Below, in pieces: positions 19,096 to 28,673 of a stretch of 47,464 bases of DNA; position 1 is the first letter of the stretch; the number at the start of each line of letters is the position of its first letter. Location: positions 1-47,464 of the forward strand of contig JAKOVL010000188.1 of assembly GCA_029782095.1 (NCBI GenBank), written 5' to 3'. The notes below the pieces were generated by a model. It saw nothing but the letters and a program-made list of their open reading frames with translations. It had not been told where the DNA came from and did not search any database. Source of the DNA: Bacillota bacterium (GTDB taxonomy: Bacteria; Bacillota; Dethiobacteria; DTU022). A program made the position numbers and the translations under genes.

Positions 19096-19788
19096 ATGAC
19101 CAAAGAAAAAGTGCTGGTGGTAGACGACGAAAAAACCCTGGTTAAAGCCTTGAAATTTAACCTTGAAAAAGAGGGGTTCCGGGTCGAAGAAGCTTATAAC
19201 GGCGAAGAGGCGCTCAAAAAAGTGACCGAGGTAGATCCCGACATCATCGTGCTTGACCTGATGCTGCCCGGACTGGACGGTTTTGAAGTTTGCCGCCAGA
19301 TCCGCAAAAAGCTGGATACGCCGATTATAATGCTAACCGCGCGCGGCGATGATATTGACAAAGTTTTGGGTCTGGAACTGGGTGCCGACGATTACCTGAC
19401 CAAGCCTTTTAACCCCCGGGAACTGGTGGCGAGGATTAAAGCCATACTGAGAAGAAGCGCCAGCCGCGAAGAAGGTGTGAAAAAACTGATCCAAATTGGC
19501 GGCCTGCAGATAGACCTGCTGCAGCACCGGGTGCGCCTTGATGACAAAGAGATTGAATTGACGGCAAAAGAGTTTGCGCTGCTGAGTTTTCTCGCTTCCA
19601 ACGCAGGCCGGGTTTTTTCCCGGGAACAGCTCCTGGAGCAAGTGTGGGGCTATAATTATTACGGCGATGCGCGCACCGTTGATGTGCACATCCGCCACCT
19701 TCGGGAAAAAATTGAGAAGGATCCGAGCAATCCGGAGCTGGTCATTACAGTTTGGGGAACTGGATACAAGTTTAGGGAGGAGCCCTGA
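19096..19788 (+). CDS. OmpR/PhoB-family response regulator
   Basis: The 230-residue protein has a receiver domain (residues 1-120) with acidic pair D10/D11, phosphoacceptor D54 in DIIVLDLMLPG, T81 and K103 in LTKPF. A C-terminal winged-helix DNA-binding domain (about 135-228) ends with RTVDVHIRHLREKIEKDP and WGTGYKF. It resembles WalR/PhoP/MtrA-type regulators of envelope genes. The ribosome binding site is modest (GGGAGACGG). The kinase start overlaps the stop (TGATG), so the pair is coupled. Target genes are unknown. Confidence 0.95.
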   Translation: MTKEKVLVVDDEKTLVKALKFNLEKEGFRVEEAYNGEEALKKVTEVDPDIIVLDLMLPGLDGFEVCRQIRKKLDTPIIMLTARGDDIDKVLGLELGADDYLTKPFNPRELVARIKAILRRSASREEGVKKLIQIGGLQIDLLQHRVRLDDKEIELTAKEFALLSFLASNAGRVFSREQLLEQVWGYNYYGDARTVDVHIRHLREKIEKDPSNPELVITVWGTGYKFREEP

Positions 19789-21242
19789 TGTTCGCCTTTC
19801 GCAGCATCCGCTCCCGCCTGATCGTAACTTTTTTGGCGATTATTGCGGCGGTAATGTTGATTACCAGCCTTTTTTTATATAACCAGCTGGAGCGCTATTT
19901 TATTAACAGCATGGTGGACAGCCTTACCCGATCTGGATATGAGGCGGCGATCAATGTGGCTGGACTTTTGCGCGATCAAACCGGCACGGTGGCCGACTCT
20001 GGCAAGCTCAGCGCCTATGCCGAAAGCGTCAGCCGCCTAGCGGGAGCCCGCATTATCTTTGTTAATCGTCAGGGAACGGTGATTGCCGATTCGGTACGGG
20101 TGGGCGGAAGGCTGGGGCAAAACCTGGAGCAGGAAGAGATTGACGCCGCCCTGGCCGGCGAGGTGGGCAGCGGCATCCTGGTCAGTGAACGAAGCGGGCA
20201 GCGCGTATTGCAGGTGGCTGTGCCGATCCTGGAAGAGGGCAGCGATCCCATGGGGGCAGTTTTTTTATCTGCCTCCATGCAAGAGATTTACGGCGGAGAC
20301 CAGGTGCTGGGAATCCTGCAAAGGGTGCGCAATTACCTTTTAGTAGCCACGTTAATAGCCGCTGGGGTGGTTGGCGGCGGTTCGGTGATCCTGGCCCGGC
20401 GGTTCACGGGGCCGCTGGAAGTGCTGACCAGCGCCGCACGCCGCATGGGCGAAGGTGAGCTTGATCAGCGCATTGAAGTATCATCAAGGGATGAAATCGG
20501 ACACCTGGCAGAGCAATTTAATATCATGGCCGCCCGGCTGAACTACTATACCAGCAACTTGAGACACTTTGCCTCCAATGTTTCCCATGAATTGCGCACT
20601 CCCTTGACTTCGCTCAGCCTCATTGCCAAATCGATGAAGGAATATGAGATGGAGCCGGAAGAACAAAAAGAGTTTATCGAAGATATGGACCGGGAACTGG
20701 ACCGCCTCATTGCCCTGGTCAATGATCTCCTCGAGCTGACCAAGCTTCAGGAGGGGGAGCAGCGTCACGATCCTGTTTGCCTGGTGGAAATTGTGGAAAA
20801 TACCACTGTTAAGCTGAAGCCGCGCTTCGAACAGCTCAATATTCGCCTGATTATGGAGCTGCCGCCACGGCCCGTCAAAGTGTATGGTTCCAAGCTGCAA
20901 CTCAGCCAGGCTTTGCACAACTTGCTTGATAATGCTTTAAAATATACTGCTGCCGGCGGATGGGTCAGGATCGCGATGCAGCTTCAAAAAGGTGCGGTGG
21001 AGGTAAAGATTGAGGATAGCGGCTGCGGCATTCCTGAAAAGGATTTGCCCAATATTTTTGAGCGATTTTATCGTGTCGACCAGGCACGGAGCCGGGATAT
21101 GGGGGGCACCGGTCTTGGGCTGGCCATTGTCAAAGAAACGATTGTGGCCCATGGAGGCAAAATTTGGGTGGAAAGCGAGGAAGGAGAAGGCAGCACTTTT
21201 TATTTTAAACTACCCCTGCAGGAGAGTGTTAATTATAATTAA
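19788..21242 (+). CDS. Membrane sensor histidine kinase
   Basis: The 484-residue protein has a first transmembrane helix at about residues 12-31, an extracytoplasmic sensor of roughly 145 residues, a second helix at about 180-203, and then a HAMP linker (ARRFTGPLEVLTSAARRMGEGELDQRI). The phosphorylated histidine is in FASNVSHELRTPLTSL. The catalytic domain has the N-box HNLLDNALKY, G1 DSGCGIP, F-box FERFYRVD and G2 GGTGLGLAIV. The architecture matches PhoR/WalK/MtrB-type kinases, without an obvious PAS domain. It is coupled to the upstream regulator and followed 92 bases later by a membrane-anchored propeller/GerMN gene. Confidence 0.95.
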   Translation: MFAFRSIRSRLIVTFLAIIAAVMLITSLFLYNQLERYFINSMVDSLTRSGYEAAINVAGLLRDQTGTVADSGKLSAYAESVSRLAGARIIFVNRQGTVIADSVRVGGRLGQNLEQEEIDAALAGEVGSGILVSERSGQRVLQVAVPILEEGSDPMGAVFLSASMQEIYGGDQVLGILQRVRNYLLVATLIAAGVVGGGSVILARRFTGPLEVLTSAARRMGEGELDQRIEVSSRDEIGHLAEQFNIMAARLNYYTSNLRHFASNVSHELRTPLTSLSLIAKSMKEYEMEPEEQKEFIEDMDRELDRLIALVNDLLELTKLQEGEQRHDPVCLVEIVENTTVKLKPRFEQLNIRLIMELPPRPVKVYGSKLQLSQALHNLLDNALKYTAAGGWVRIAMQLQKGAVEVKIEDSGCGIPEKDLPNIFERFYRVDQARSRDMGGTGLGLAIVKETIVAHGGKIWVESEEGEGSTFYFKLPLQESVNYN

Positions 21243-21334
21243 TTAATTTTAAGCAGAAAATAATCAATCATCCAGCATTTTTGCTAAAATTGTATCATGA
21301 AGAACAACCCGGTTTAACAGGGAGTCCTCTTTAG

Positions 21335-23368
21335 ATGAAACAAAAAATACAACCATATTACTGGTTAATATTGCTGGCGGTTTTATTTTTGGCCGGCGGG
21401 CTAATCCTTTTTCTCTTTCGCCTGTTCGGCTCTCCGTTAAAAAGCGGCACCCCGGTGGAGCCGCTGGTGCATAGCGGAGAAAACGGCATGATCGACTTCT
21501 GGCTGGCCGGGGCAGATTTTATTGATCTTAGCGCTGACCGGAATATGACCGGAATTTTATTTAGCGCCAGCAATAATAAAGTCAGCCTGCTGGACCGCAA
21601 CAAAAGGCTGCGCTGGGAAAAAAGCTTCTCCTCCGAACCGCTGCAGGCCAAGTTATCCTCCTGCGGAGGCTATCTTGCCATCGGCACGGAGGGCGGTCAG
21701 TTGTTTTATATGTCCACTGACCAGCAAATGTGGTGGGAGATAGACGGAGATACCCCGATCAACCATATTGCCATTTCCCCCAATGGTAAATTGGTAGCGG
21801 TCAGCCGCGGCAACCCAGAAGAAGAAGAGCATCTGCTGGAGCTGTATGACCAGGAGGGCAACCTGCAGTGGAAAGTTGCTACCGGGCCGCTGCTGCAGCT
21901 TTTTCTGTCCGGCGAATATATTGATCATGCCAGAATTTTCTACTGCAGCTGGCTTGATGATGAGACCCCGGTTACCACTGCCTTAACCCTGGATGGGGAG
22001 ACGGCCTGGGAACGTGAAGGCGATAATTTGGCTGCTATTTCCCGGTCAGGCAACAGGCTCGCTGTTGTCCGGGAAGACCGCATTGTTATCTGCAACTATC
22101 TCGGCGAGCCTCTCTGGGAGCGCACCCTTCCCTTCACACTGAATACTGCACTTTTTAACCCCCAGAACCAAGGTATTCTGCTGTATGGAAAAGTGGACAA
22201 CAACGCTAAAAACCTATATTACTACAGCGCCGAGGGGGTGCTGCTGTGGGAGGAGCGCGTTCCGGACGGATCTTTGCTTGCTTTTACCGCTGACGGGCGC
22301 CACCTGGTAACCAGTTCCTGGAGGCACTATAAAGAAGATTTCAGCGAAATGATTCTCTTTAATGAAGAAGGGGCTGAGGTACAGCGCTGGGACGTGGCCA
22401 TGCGCGTGGAGCATCTTTTGGTAACGGGCAATCGCCGCTACATTGTGGTGGGCGGTGAAGATGGATTTATTGAGATCATTGACCTGGATGAACAATTAGT
22501 CAAAGGAGAAAACAGAACTTCTACCGCCTGTCCCATTTACAGCCCTTATACCACAGGCCCGAACCTGGTGACCCTCTATTTCAGCGACGGTGATTACCTG
22601 GTTCCGGTAGCCCGCCAGTTCAGCCAGACGGATAGCCGCATCCGGGCAGCCTTGGAAGAGCTAATTCGCGGGCCGGCCCGTGATAGCTTCCTTTACCGGA
22701 CCTTTCCCAAGGATGCTGTGATCGAGCCGCGTTTTAATGAGGAAACAGGCCAGCTTTATCTGGAGCTTTCTCCTGAAGTGGCGGCCATAGCCGGGTCTGC
22801 CCAGAGCATCGCCGCCTTAAATTCTTTGCGCCTTACCTTAAGCGGGTTTCCGGAAATCAAAGAGATTTATCTGACCAGCAACGGTGAGCCGCTGCAATAC
22901 TTTGGCGACGGGCTGGTGCTGGAGCAGCCGCTTTTACAATACAGATGGAAAGATCCCCTCTTTGTTCCCTTTCGTTCCGGCGAGCGCTATTACCTGATCC
23001 CGCGGGAAGCCAGGGATATGGAAGTAGAACAGCGCGATCTGGAAGGCCTGCTCAGGGCTGTTTTACGCAGCTCCCGCTCCTTCTACTTTGTGCCCAGCGA
23101 CCTGAGCCTTCTGGGAGTTGTCGAGGAGGCCGGGGTAGTCAAGATAAACCTGAACGACGCCCTGCTGCCCCTGTTCCCCGAAGCCGGAGGAGAAGAAGAG
23201 CAGCTCCATGCCGCGCTCCTTTTAGACGCCCTTTTCCTTACGGCCCTGGAAAACAGCAGGGCTACGCGTATCGAAATTCTGGTTGAAGGGGAAAGCTGGA
23301 CTCCGCCGGAAGGCTACCCCTCCTTTAGCCGCAGCTTCTTTGAACCATATTTCCTCAATCCAGAATAG
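21335..23368 (+). CDS. Membrane-anchored beta-propeller protein with two GerMN domains
   Basis: The 677-residue protein has one N-terminal membrane helix (about residues 8-30, no lipobox cysteine), so most of it should be outside the cell. Residues about 50-400 form WD40/PQQ-like repeats with recurrent LYDQEGNLQWKV, LDGETAWEREG and SAEGVLLWEERV units. Two GerMN-like domains follow, about 407-525 (VTLYFSDGDYLVPVARQF...IRAALEELIRGP) and 540-660 (LFVPFRSGERYYLIPREAR). GerMN occurs in spore germination protein GerM and in actinobacterial LpqB, which also carries a propeller and is encoded next to MtrAB. Here the order is propeller then GerMN. Its role as a partner or target of the kinase is inference. 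Confidence 0.75.
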   Translation: MKQKIQPYYWLILLAVLFLAGGLILFLFRLFGSPLKSGTPVEPLVHSGENGMIDFWLAGADFIDLSADRNMTGILFSASNNKVSLLDRNKRLRWEKSFSSEPLQAKLSSCGGYLAIGTEGGQLFYMSTDQQMWWEIDGDTPINHIAISPNGKLVAVSRGNPEEEEHLLELYDQEGNLQWKVATGPLLQLFLSGEYIDHARIFYCSWLDDETPVTTALTLDGETAWEREGDNLAAISRSGNRLAVVREDRIVICNYLGEPLWERTLPFTLNTALFNPQNQGILLYGKVDNNAKNLYYYSAEGVLLWEERVPDGSLLAFTADGRHLVTSSWRHYKEDFSEMILFNEEGAEVQRWDVAMRVEHLLVTGNRRYIVVGGEDGFIEIIDLDEQLVKGENRTSTACPIYSPYTTGPNLVTLYFSDGDYLVPVARQFSQTDSRIRAALEELIRGPARDSFLYRTFPKDAVIEPRFNEETGQLYLELSPEVAAIAGSAQSIAALNSLRLTLSGFPEIKEIYLTSNGEPLQYFGDGLVLEQPLLQYRWKDPLFVPFRSGERYYLIPREARDMEVEQRDLEGLLRAVLRSSRSFYFVPSDLSLLGVVEEAGVVKINLNDALLPLFPEAGGEEEQLHAALLLDALFLTALENSRATRIEILVEGESWTPPEGYPSFSRSFFEPYFLNPE

Positions 23369-23427
23369 GAACACCGCAGCGCAAGCTCTCTCACAAGGCC
23401 TGCACAGGGCTTTTTTTATATTTTGAT

Positions 23428-23456
23428 TTGTCAAAAGTATGTTTTTGGGCTAAAAT
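23428..23456 (+). promoter_or_regulatory. Sigma-A promoter of argS
   Basis: TTGTCA (23428-23433), a 17-base spacer and TAAAAT (23451-23456), each one base from consensus. It predicts a leader of about 20 bases. A weak hairpin followed by TTTTTTT near 23391-23417 may terminate the upstream gene. Confidence 0.75.
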
Positions 23457-23483
23457 AAGTTAAAAATAGCCGAAGGGGTAGCC

Positions 23484-25193
23484 ATGCAAGAGTACAAAGA
23501 TGAAATCGGCCGTTTGTTAGAACCGCACGTTAAATTGACCGCAGCGAGAATCACGGAGCTGCTGGAGGTGCCCCCTGAGCCTCAGCTGGGCGACCTCGCT
23601 TTTCCCTGTTTCAGTCTTGCTCCGGTATTGAAAAAATCTCCCGCCGCCATTGCGGAAGAACTCAGCCGGAAGCTATCCGGGCAGAGGGGCGCCTTCTGGG
23701 AAAAAGCCGTTTCCCGGGGTCCGTACCTTAATTTTTTCCTTGATCCGGTAGCCTTTGGCCGTAATACCCTGGCCCGGATTTTAAAAGAAAAAGCAGATTA
23801 CGGCAGGACCAATATCGGAAAGGGCCGCGCCGTGGTTATTGATTATTCTTCGCCCAATATCGCCAAGCCTTTCGGCATTGGGCATATCCGCTCCACGGTC
23901 ATTGGACATGCCCTCTATTTGATCTACCAGGCCCTGGGTTACCGCTGCATCGGCGTCAACCACCTCGGGGACTGGGGCACCCAGTTTGGAAAGCTAATTG
24001 TTGCCTACCGGCGCTGGGGCAATGAAGCCGAGCTATTGGCTGATCCGGTGAATTATCTCTACCGGCTTTATGTGAAATTTCATCGAGAGGCGGAGGAAGA
24101 CCAGGAGCTGGAAGGCGAAGCGCGGCTATGGTTTAAAAAGCTGGAACAGGGTAATCCCGAAGCGTGCCAGTATTGGAGCCGCTTTCGCCAGATGAGTCTG
24201 GACAACTATAATCAGATTTATGATCTTTTAGGCATAAAATTTGAGTATTACCATGGCGAGAGCCACTACAATGATCTGCTTGACGGGGTCATTCGCCTGG
24301 TCCAGGAAAAGGGAATTGCGCGGGAAAGCGAAGGAGCCCTCATCGTAGACCTGGAGCCTTATGGGCTGCCTCCAGCGATGCTGCGCAAGAAAGACGGCGC
24401 CACACTTTATATAACCAGGGACATAGCAGCAGCCATCTACCGCTATGAAACTTTCAACTTCGCCCGTTCACTGTATGTGGTCGGCGCAGAGCAAAAGCTT
24501 CACTTTCAGCAGCTGTTTAAGATCTTGGAGCTGCTTGGCTTCCCGTGGGCCAAGGACTGCGTGCATATACCTTTCGGTCTGATTCGTTTTAAGGAAGGGC
24601 GCATGTCCACGCGTGAAGGGAACATCATTTTCCTGGAAGAAGTGCTGCAGCGGGCTATCGCCATGGCCCGGGAGATTATTGAAGAGAAGAATCCGGGCCT
24701 GGCCGACAAGGAAAGCGCCGCCATTGCCGTGGGCCTGGGTGCGGTACGGTTTGGCGATTTGAGCAATGACCGGATTAAGGATGTGGAATTTGACTGGGAC
24801 AAAGCCCTCGATTTTTCCGGTGAAACAGCCGCCTATATCCAGTATGCCCATGCCCGCATCTGCAGCATCCTGCGCAAGGCAGAAGGCGCTGAGTTAACCT
24901 GGAGTGATGATGCCGCCGCACATTTGCTGCAGGAAGAAGAGCGGGCCCTGGTAAAAATCCTGGCCTTGCTGCCGGAAAAAGTGATCGCTTCCGCCGAAGC
25001 ATACCGTCCCTCCATCCTGGCCCGGTATCTCATCGACGTGGCCCGCGGCTTTAACCGGTTTTACCACAGGTGCCCGGTGCTAGGCAGCGATGCTGCCCTA
25101 CAGCGGGCGCGGCTGCTGCTTATAGACGCCACGCGCCAGGTTTTGGCCAATGGGCTGGGATTACTGGGCATTGCCGCTCCCGAGGAAATGTAA
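23484..25193 (+). CDS. argS: Arginyl-tRNA synthetase
   Basis: ArgS charges tRNA-Arg. The 569-residue class I enzyme has an N-terminal Add1-type domain (QLGDLAFPCFSLA), the HIGH-type motif in SSPNIAKPFGIGHIRST, and GVNHLGDWGTQFGKLI. KMSK is replaced by GRMSTREGN, as is common in this family. The C-terminal all-helical anticodon-binding domain begins near DFSGETAAYIQYAHARICSILRKA. AAGGGG precedes ATG 23484. serS and a tRNA cluster including tRNA-Arg(ACG) follow. Confidence 0.97.
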   Translation: MQEYKDEIGRLLEPHVKLTAARITELLEVPPEPQLGDLAFPCFSLAPVLKKSPAAIAEELSRKLSGQRGAFWEKAVSRGPYLNFFLDPVAFGRNTLARILKEKADYGRTNIGKGRAVVIDYSSPNIAKPFGIGHIRSTVIGHALYLIYQALGYRCIGVNHLGDWGTQFGKLIVAYRRWGNEAELLADPVNYLYRLYVKFHREAEEDQELEGEARLWFKKLEQGNPEACQYWSRFRQMSLDNYNQIYDLLGIKFEYYHGESHYNDLLDGVIRLVQEKGIARESEGALIVDLEPYGLPPAMLRKKDGATLYITRDIAAAIYRYETFNFARSLYVVGAEQKLHFQQLFKILELLGFPWAKDCVHIPFGLIRFKEGRMSTREGNIIFLEEVLQRAIAMAREIIEEKNPGLADKESAAIAVGLGAVRFGDLSNDRIKDVEFDWDKALDFSGETAAYIQYAHARICSILRKAEGAELTWSDDAAAHLLQEEERALVKILALLPEKVIASAEAYRPSILARYLIDVARGFNRFYHRCPVLGSDAALQRARLLLIDATRQVLANGLGLLGIAAPEEM

Positions 25194-25273
25194 GAGGATG
25201 TTCTGCCAGGCAAGGCGGCAGCTATTATAAGAATGATCACTTACCCGGCCACATGTGCGAAATTTGGATGAAG

Positions 25274-25295
25274 GGGCGCAGCGTGTGCTGCGCCC
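25274..25295 (+). repeat. Perfect inverted repeat in the argS-serS gap
   Basis: GGGCGCAGC (25274-25282) and GCTGCGCCC (25287-25295) form a 9-bp GC-rich hairpin with a GTGT loop. No T-run follows, so it is not a canonical terminator. It may stabilise a 3' end or sit in the serS leader. No T-box sequence is present in this 202-base gap. Confidence 0.6.
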
Positions 25296-25392
25296 GCAAA
25301 CAAACCATCTGTTAAAACATTTTATTTACATAACCAGAGGGATTGCCGGGCTGTGCTAGTTCGGTATGGCAGGCCTCTAAAGGGAGGAATAG

Positions 25393-26673
<1,281 letters not shown>

Positions 26674-26741
26674 CAAGAAGGAGGAATACGCGCAGCCTCA
26701 ACTCCCCGCCTGGAGGCGTGGAGATTGCCGGTTTGTCTCCG

Positions 26742-26770
26742 TTGACAATACGGAGCCCGTTTGTTATACT
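26742..26770 (+). promoter_or_regulatory. Sigma-A promoter of the tRNA cluster
   Basis: TTGACA (26742-26747), a 17-base spacer and TATACT (26765-26770). It lies 27 bases upstream of the first tRNA-Ser. Confidence 0.85.
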
Positions 26771-26797
26771 TAAACTTGCTTAACTTACCGCTTTGCT

Positions 26798-26884
26798 GGA
26801 GGGGTGTCCGAGCGGTTTAAGGAGCCGGTCTTGAAAACCGGTGACCCGAAAGGGCCGTGGGTTCGAATCCCACCCCCTCCGCCA
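26798..26884 (+). tRNA. tRNA-Ser (anticodon UGA)
   Basis: The acceptor stem GGAGGGG pairs with CCCCTCC, with discriminator G and encoded CCA. The anticodon loop CTTGAAA lies between CCGGT and ACCGG. A long variable arm (GACCCGAAAGGGCC) is typical of serine tRNAs. The T-arm contains GGTTCGAATCC. It reads UCA and other UCN codons. Confidence 0.97.
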
Positions 26885-26898
26885 GTACAGCGAGGCAC

Positions 26899-26992
26899 GG
26901 AGAGATGGCCGAGAGGTCGAAGGCGGTCGCCTGCTAAGCGATTAAGTGGGTAAAAGCCTGCTTCGAGGGTTCGAATCCCTCTCTCTCCGCCA
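26899..26992 (+). tRNA. tRNA-Ser (anticodon GCU)
   Basis: The acceptor GGAGAGA pairs with TCTCTCC, with discriminator G and encoded CCA. The anticodon loop CTGCTAA lies between GTCGC and GCGAT. A long class II variable arm is present. It reads AGC/AGU and starts 14 bases after the previous tRNA, in the same transcript. Confidence 0.96.
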
Positions 26993-26995
26993 CAT

Positions 26996-27073
26996 GCGCC
27001 CGTAGCTCAGTCCGGATAGAGTAACTGACTACGAATCAGGAGGTCGCAGGTTCAAATCCTGCCGGGCGCACCA
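26996..27073 (+). tRNA. tRNA-Arg (anticodon ACG)
   Basis: The acceptor GCGCCCG pairs with CGGGCGC, with discriminator A and encoded CCA. The anticodon loop is CTACGAA in the stem CTGA/TCAG. The top pair of the anticodon stem is an A-G mismatch, a small oddity. A34 of ACG is the expected substrate of TadA, encoded at 29106. Only three bases separate it from the preceding tRNA. Confidence 0.96.
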
Positions 27074-27106
27074 CGAAAAACCCTGGATTAAGGGTTCCAA
27101 AGGATT

Positions 27107-27135
27107 ATGGCCGCTTTTACAAGCGGCCATTTTTA
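27107..27135 (+). terminator. Rho-independent terminator of the tRNA operon
   Basis: ATGGCCGCTT (27107-27116) and AAGCGGCCAT (27121-27130) form a 10-bp perfect stem with loop TTAC, followed by TTTTTA. Confidence 0.93.
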
Positions 27136-27166
27136 TATGGTTTTAATGGAAAAAAATTATGTTATA

Positions 27167-27224
27167 TTATTATCAAAAATCTTAAAAAATGATAATAACA
27201 AGCTGCTCTACTTTTTGTTATTAT
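27167..27224 (+). repeat. Three alternating inverted half-sites upstream of the fic remnant
   Basis: TTATTATCA (27167-27175), TGATAATAACAA (27190-27201) and TTGTTATTAT (27215-27224) can pair first-with-second or second-with-third. They could be operators spaced about 23-25 bases apart, or a mutually exclusive hairpin switch. The region is very AT-rich and lies just before a truncated gene. Confidence 0.5.
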
Positions 27225-27273
27225 AGGCAATAATATGATAGGAAAATCATGGCAACAATTGGGGGTCTTTAAA

Positions 27274-27435
27274 ATGACTCGGGCGGGAAAATACGTTCAA
27301 CAACCGGGGGGTTATAAGGCGTTTATACCTAAAAAGCTTCCACCAGATCCACCCATTGTTTATGATAGTGAATTGTCAATTTTGCTTGATCCTTCGGGCT
27401 TCGCCCTCAGGATGACATCATTTAGGGAGATTTAA
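27274..27435 (+). pseudogene. Truncated Fic-family protein (N-terminal fragment)
   Basis: ATG 27274 opens a frame giving TRAGKYVQQPGGYKAFIPKK and then LPPDPPIVYDSELS, which I recognise as the start of Fic_N-domain proteins (Fic AMPylating/toxin-type enzymes). Homology ends abruptly after about 38 residues, where a palindromic repeat begins (27388); the frame then stops at 27433. The HPFxxGNGR catalytic motif and all of the Fic core are absent, so this is a remnant. Upstream half-site repeats may be its former regulatory region. Confidence 0.65.
27388..27417 (+). repeat. Palindromic REP-like repeat element
   Basis: The 30-base segment has nested inverted arms: ATCCT (27389-27393) with AGGAT (27409-27413), and GGGC (27396-27399) with GCCC (27403-27406) around TTC. 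The minus strand reads TGTCATCCTGAGGGCGAAGC. That resembles dispersed hairpin repeats common in many bacterial genomes. It marks the break in the fic remnant. Only one clear copy is in this window. Confidence 0.6.
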
Positions 27436-27590
27436 AAGACATATTTTAACTAATGTCCAATAAGTTGTATGACAGGGCACTAGCCAAGGGGAACGCCTGA
27501 CTTGGGTTTTATCGGGTACCCGGTTGGCCTACGGTTTGGCAGGTAGGCCGCGCCTTGGTGGTTGCCTCAGCAATAGTATCTTCGACGGTC

Positions 27591-28232
27591 TTAGAAGTTC
27601 GCGGTTTCCCCTTGCCGGAGCGGCAGCAGGTGGCAGGTGTCGTTCACGCTTTCCACAACGAACGCAGAGCCGCTGTATTCCAGAACATTCAGGCAGGCGG
27701 TGTCCTGCTTTATTTTCCAGAACGCGCCTAAGCCGGCGCCGAGCAAACGGCACAGCAGCACCTTGGTCACAACGCGGTGGGTCACAATGACCAGGTCGCG
27801 TCCCTGGTTTTTTTGAGCAAGGCGGTAGAGCGCCGCTTCGGCGCGCACAGTTACATCTGCCAGCGATTCTCCCCCGGGGAATACAACTTTTTGGGGATCG
27901 GTCAGCCACTCCCGGAAGAGGTCGGGGTAGCGCCGCGCAACTTCAGCTTTCGCCTGCCCTTGCCATTGGCCGAAATTCAAGTCAGTAAACGCTTGCTCTG
28001 CAACGATGCCGCGACCTGTGAAGGCGGCGGCTATTTCCGCTGTCTCCGCGGCCCTTTTCAGCGGGCTGGAGAGGAACAGGGGATCTTTCAGGTTGCGGAT
28101 TTGCAGCGCTTTCCCCAGGGCAGCGGCCTGATTTTTCCCGCAATCGTTCAGGGGCACATCAATTGTACCGCGAAATATTTCTTCTTTATTCCAGGCCGTT
28201 TGCCCGTGCCTGATTAAATAAATGCGGCTCAT
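27591..28232 (-). CDS. Histidine phosphatase family protein (phosphoglycerate mutase-like)
   Basis: The 213-residue protein begins SRIYLIRHGQTAWN, with the catalytic RHG histidine. It has the conserved SSPLKRAAETAEI, the acidic LNFGQWQG segment and the second histidine in VIVTHRVVTKVLL. The family includes CobC (alpha-ribazole phosphatase), cofactor-dependent mutases and broad phosphatases; no cobalamin genes are nearby, so the substrate is open. GAGGAAG precedes ATG. It starts 21 bases downstream of the XRE regulator on the same strand, so the two form a probable operon. Confidence 0.85.
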   Translation of the reverse strand: MSRIYLIRHGQTAWNKEEIFRGTIDVPLNDCGKNQAAALGKALQIRNLKDPLFLSSPLKRAAETAEIAAAFTGRGIVAEQAFTDLNFGQWQGQAKAEVARRYPDLFREWLTDPQKVVFPGGESLADVTVRAEAALYRLAQKNQGRDLVIVTHRVVTKVLLCRLLGAGLGAFWKIKQDTACLNVLEYSGSAFVVESVNDTCHLLPLRQGETANF

Positions 28233-28253
28233 ATTACCACTTCCTCAGCCTTG

Positions 28254-28586
28254 TTATTTTTTCCTGTTTTTTTTGTCTTCTTCGATGAAATACTGGGCAA
28301 TTGCTTTTAATTGCTGATATATTTCCGGCGGCAGGCTTTCATAGTGGGTCAACGAATCCGCCGCCAGCAGCTTTTCGTGATTGCGGATGTTGGTCCGTCC
28401 CAGGAGGTAGTCGGTTGATACCCCGTAAAAATCGGCCAGCTTGTTCAGGGTGGCGTAGTCGGGGGTGCGCCTGTTGTTTTCATACCGCGAGATCATGACA
28501 TTGCTGATGCGGAGCACTTTTGCCAGCTCAACCTGTGACAACCCTTTTTCCTCTCTTAGTTTTTTTAAACGGCTGCCGAGCTCCAT
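28254..28586 (-). CDS. XRE-family transcriptional regulator
   Basis: The 110-residue protein has an N-terminal helix-turn-helix (residues about 5-60: LGSRLKKLREEKGLSQVELA...ISRYENNRRTPDYATLNKLAD, then FYGVSTDYLLGR). A short C-terminal segment follows, like SinR-type or phage-type repressors. The ATG encoded at 28586 is preferred because GGAGG lies about six bases upstream; an ATG 15 bases earlier also has an AGGA. It is divergent from the Spo0E-like gene. The intergenic region contains a palindrome inside the opposing promoter, which is a plausible binding site. Confidence 0.88.
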   Translation of the reverse strand: MELGSRLKKLREEKGLSQVELAKVLRISNVMISRYENNRRTPDYATLNKLADFYGVSTDYLLGRTNIRNHEKLLAADSLTHYESLPPEIYQQLKAIAQYFIEEDKKNRKK

Positions 28587-28650
28587 ATCATCCTCCACCA
28601 TCTTTTCCTAAAATTAGCTTAGCATAAGGAATTTTTTTATAAAAGAAATT

Positions 28651-28666
28651 TTGCCGTTTTGGCTAA
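28651..28666. promoter_or_regulatory. Second operator-like copy (TTGCC-N5-GGC)
   Basis: TTGCCGTTTTGGCTAA resembles the palindrome at 28680-28696 with the same N5 spacing. It lies 24 bases closer to the XRE gene, suggesting a pair of sites for one regulator. Confidence 0.45.
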
Positions 28667-28673
28667 TTTCAGT

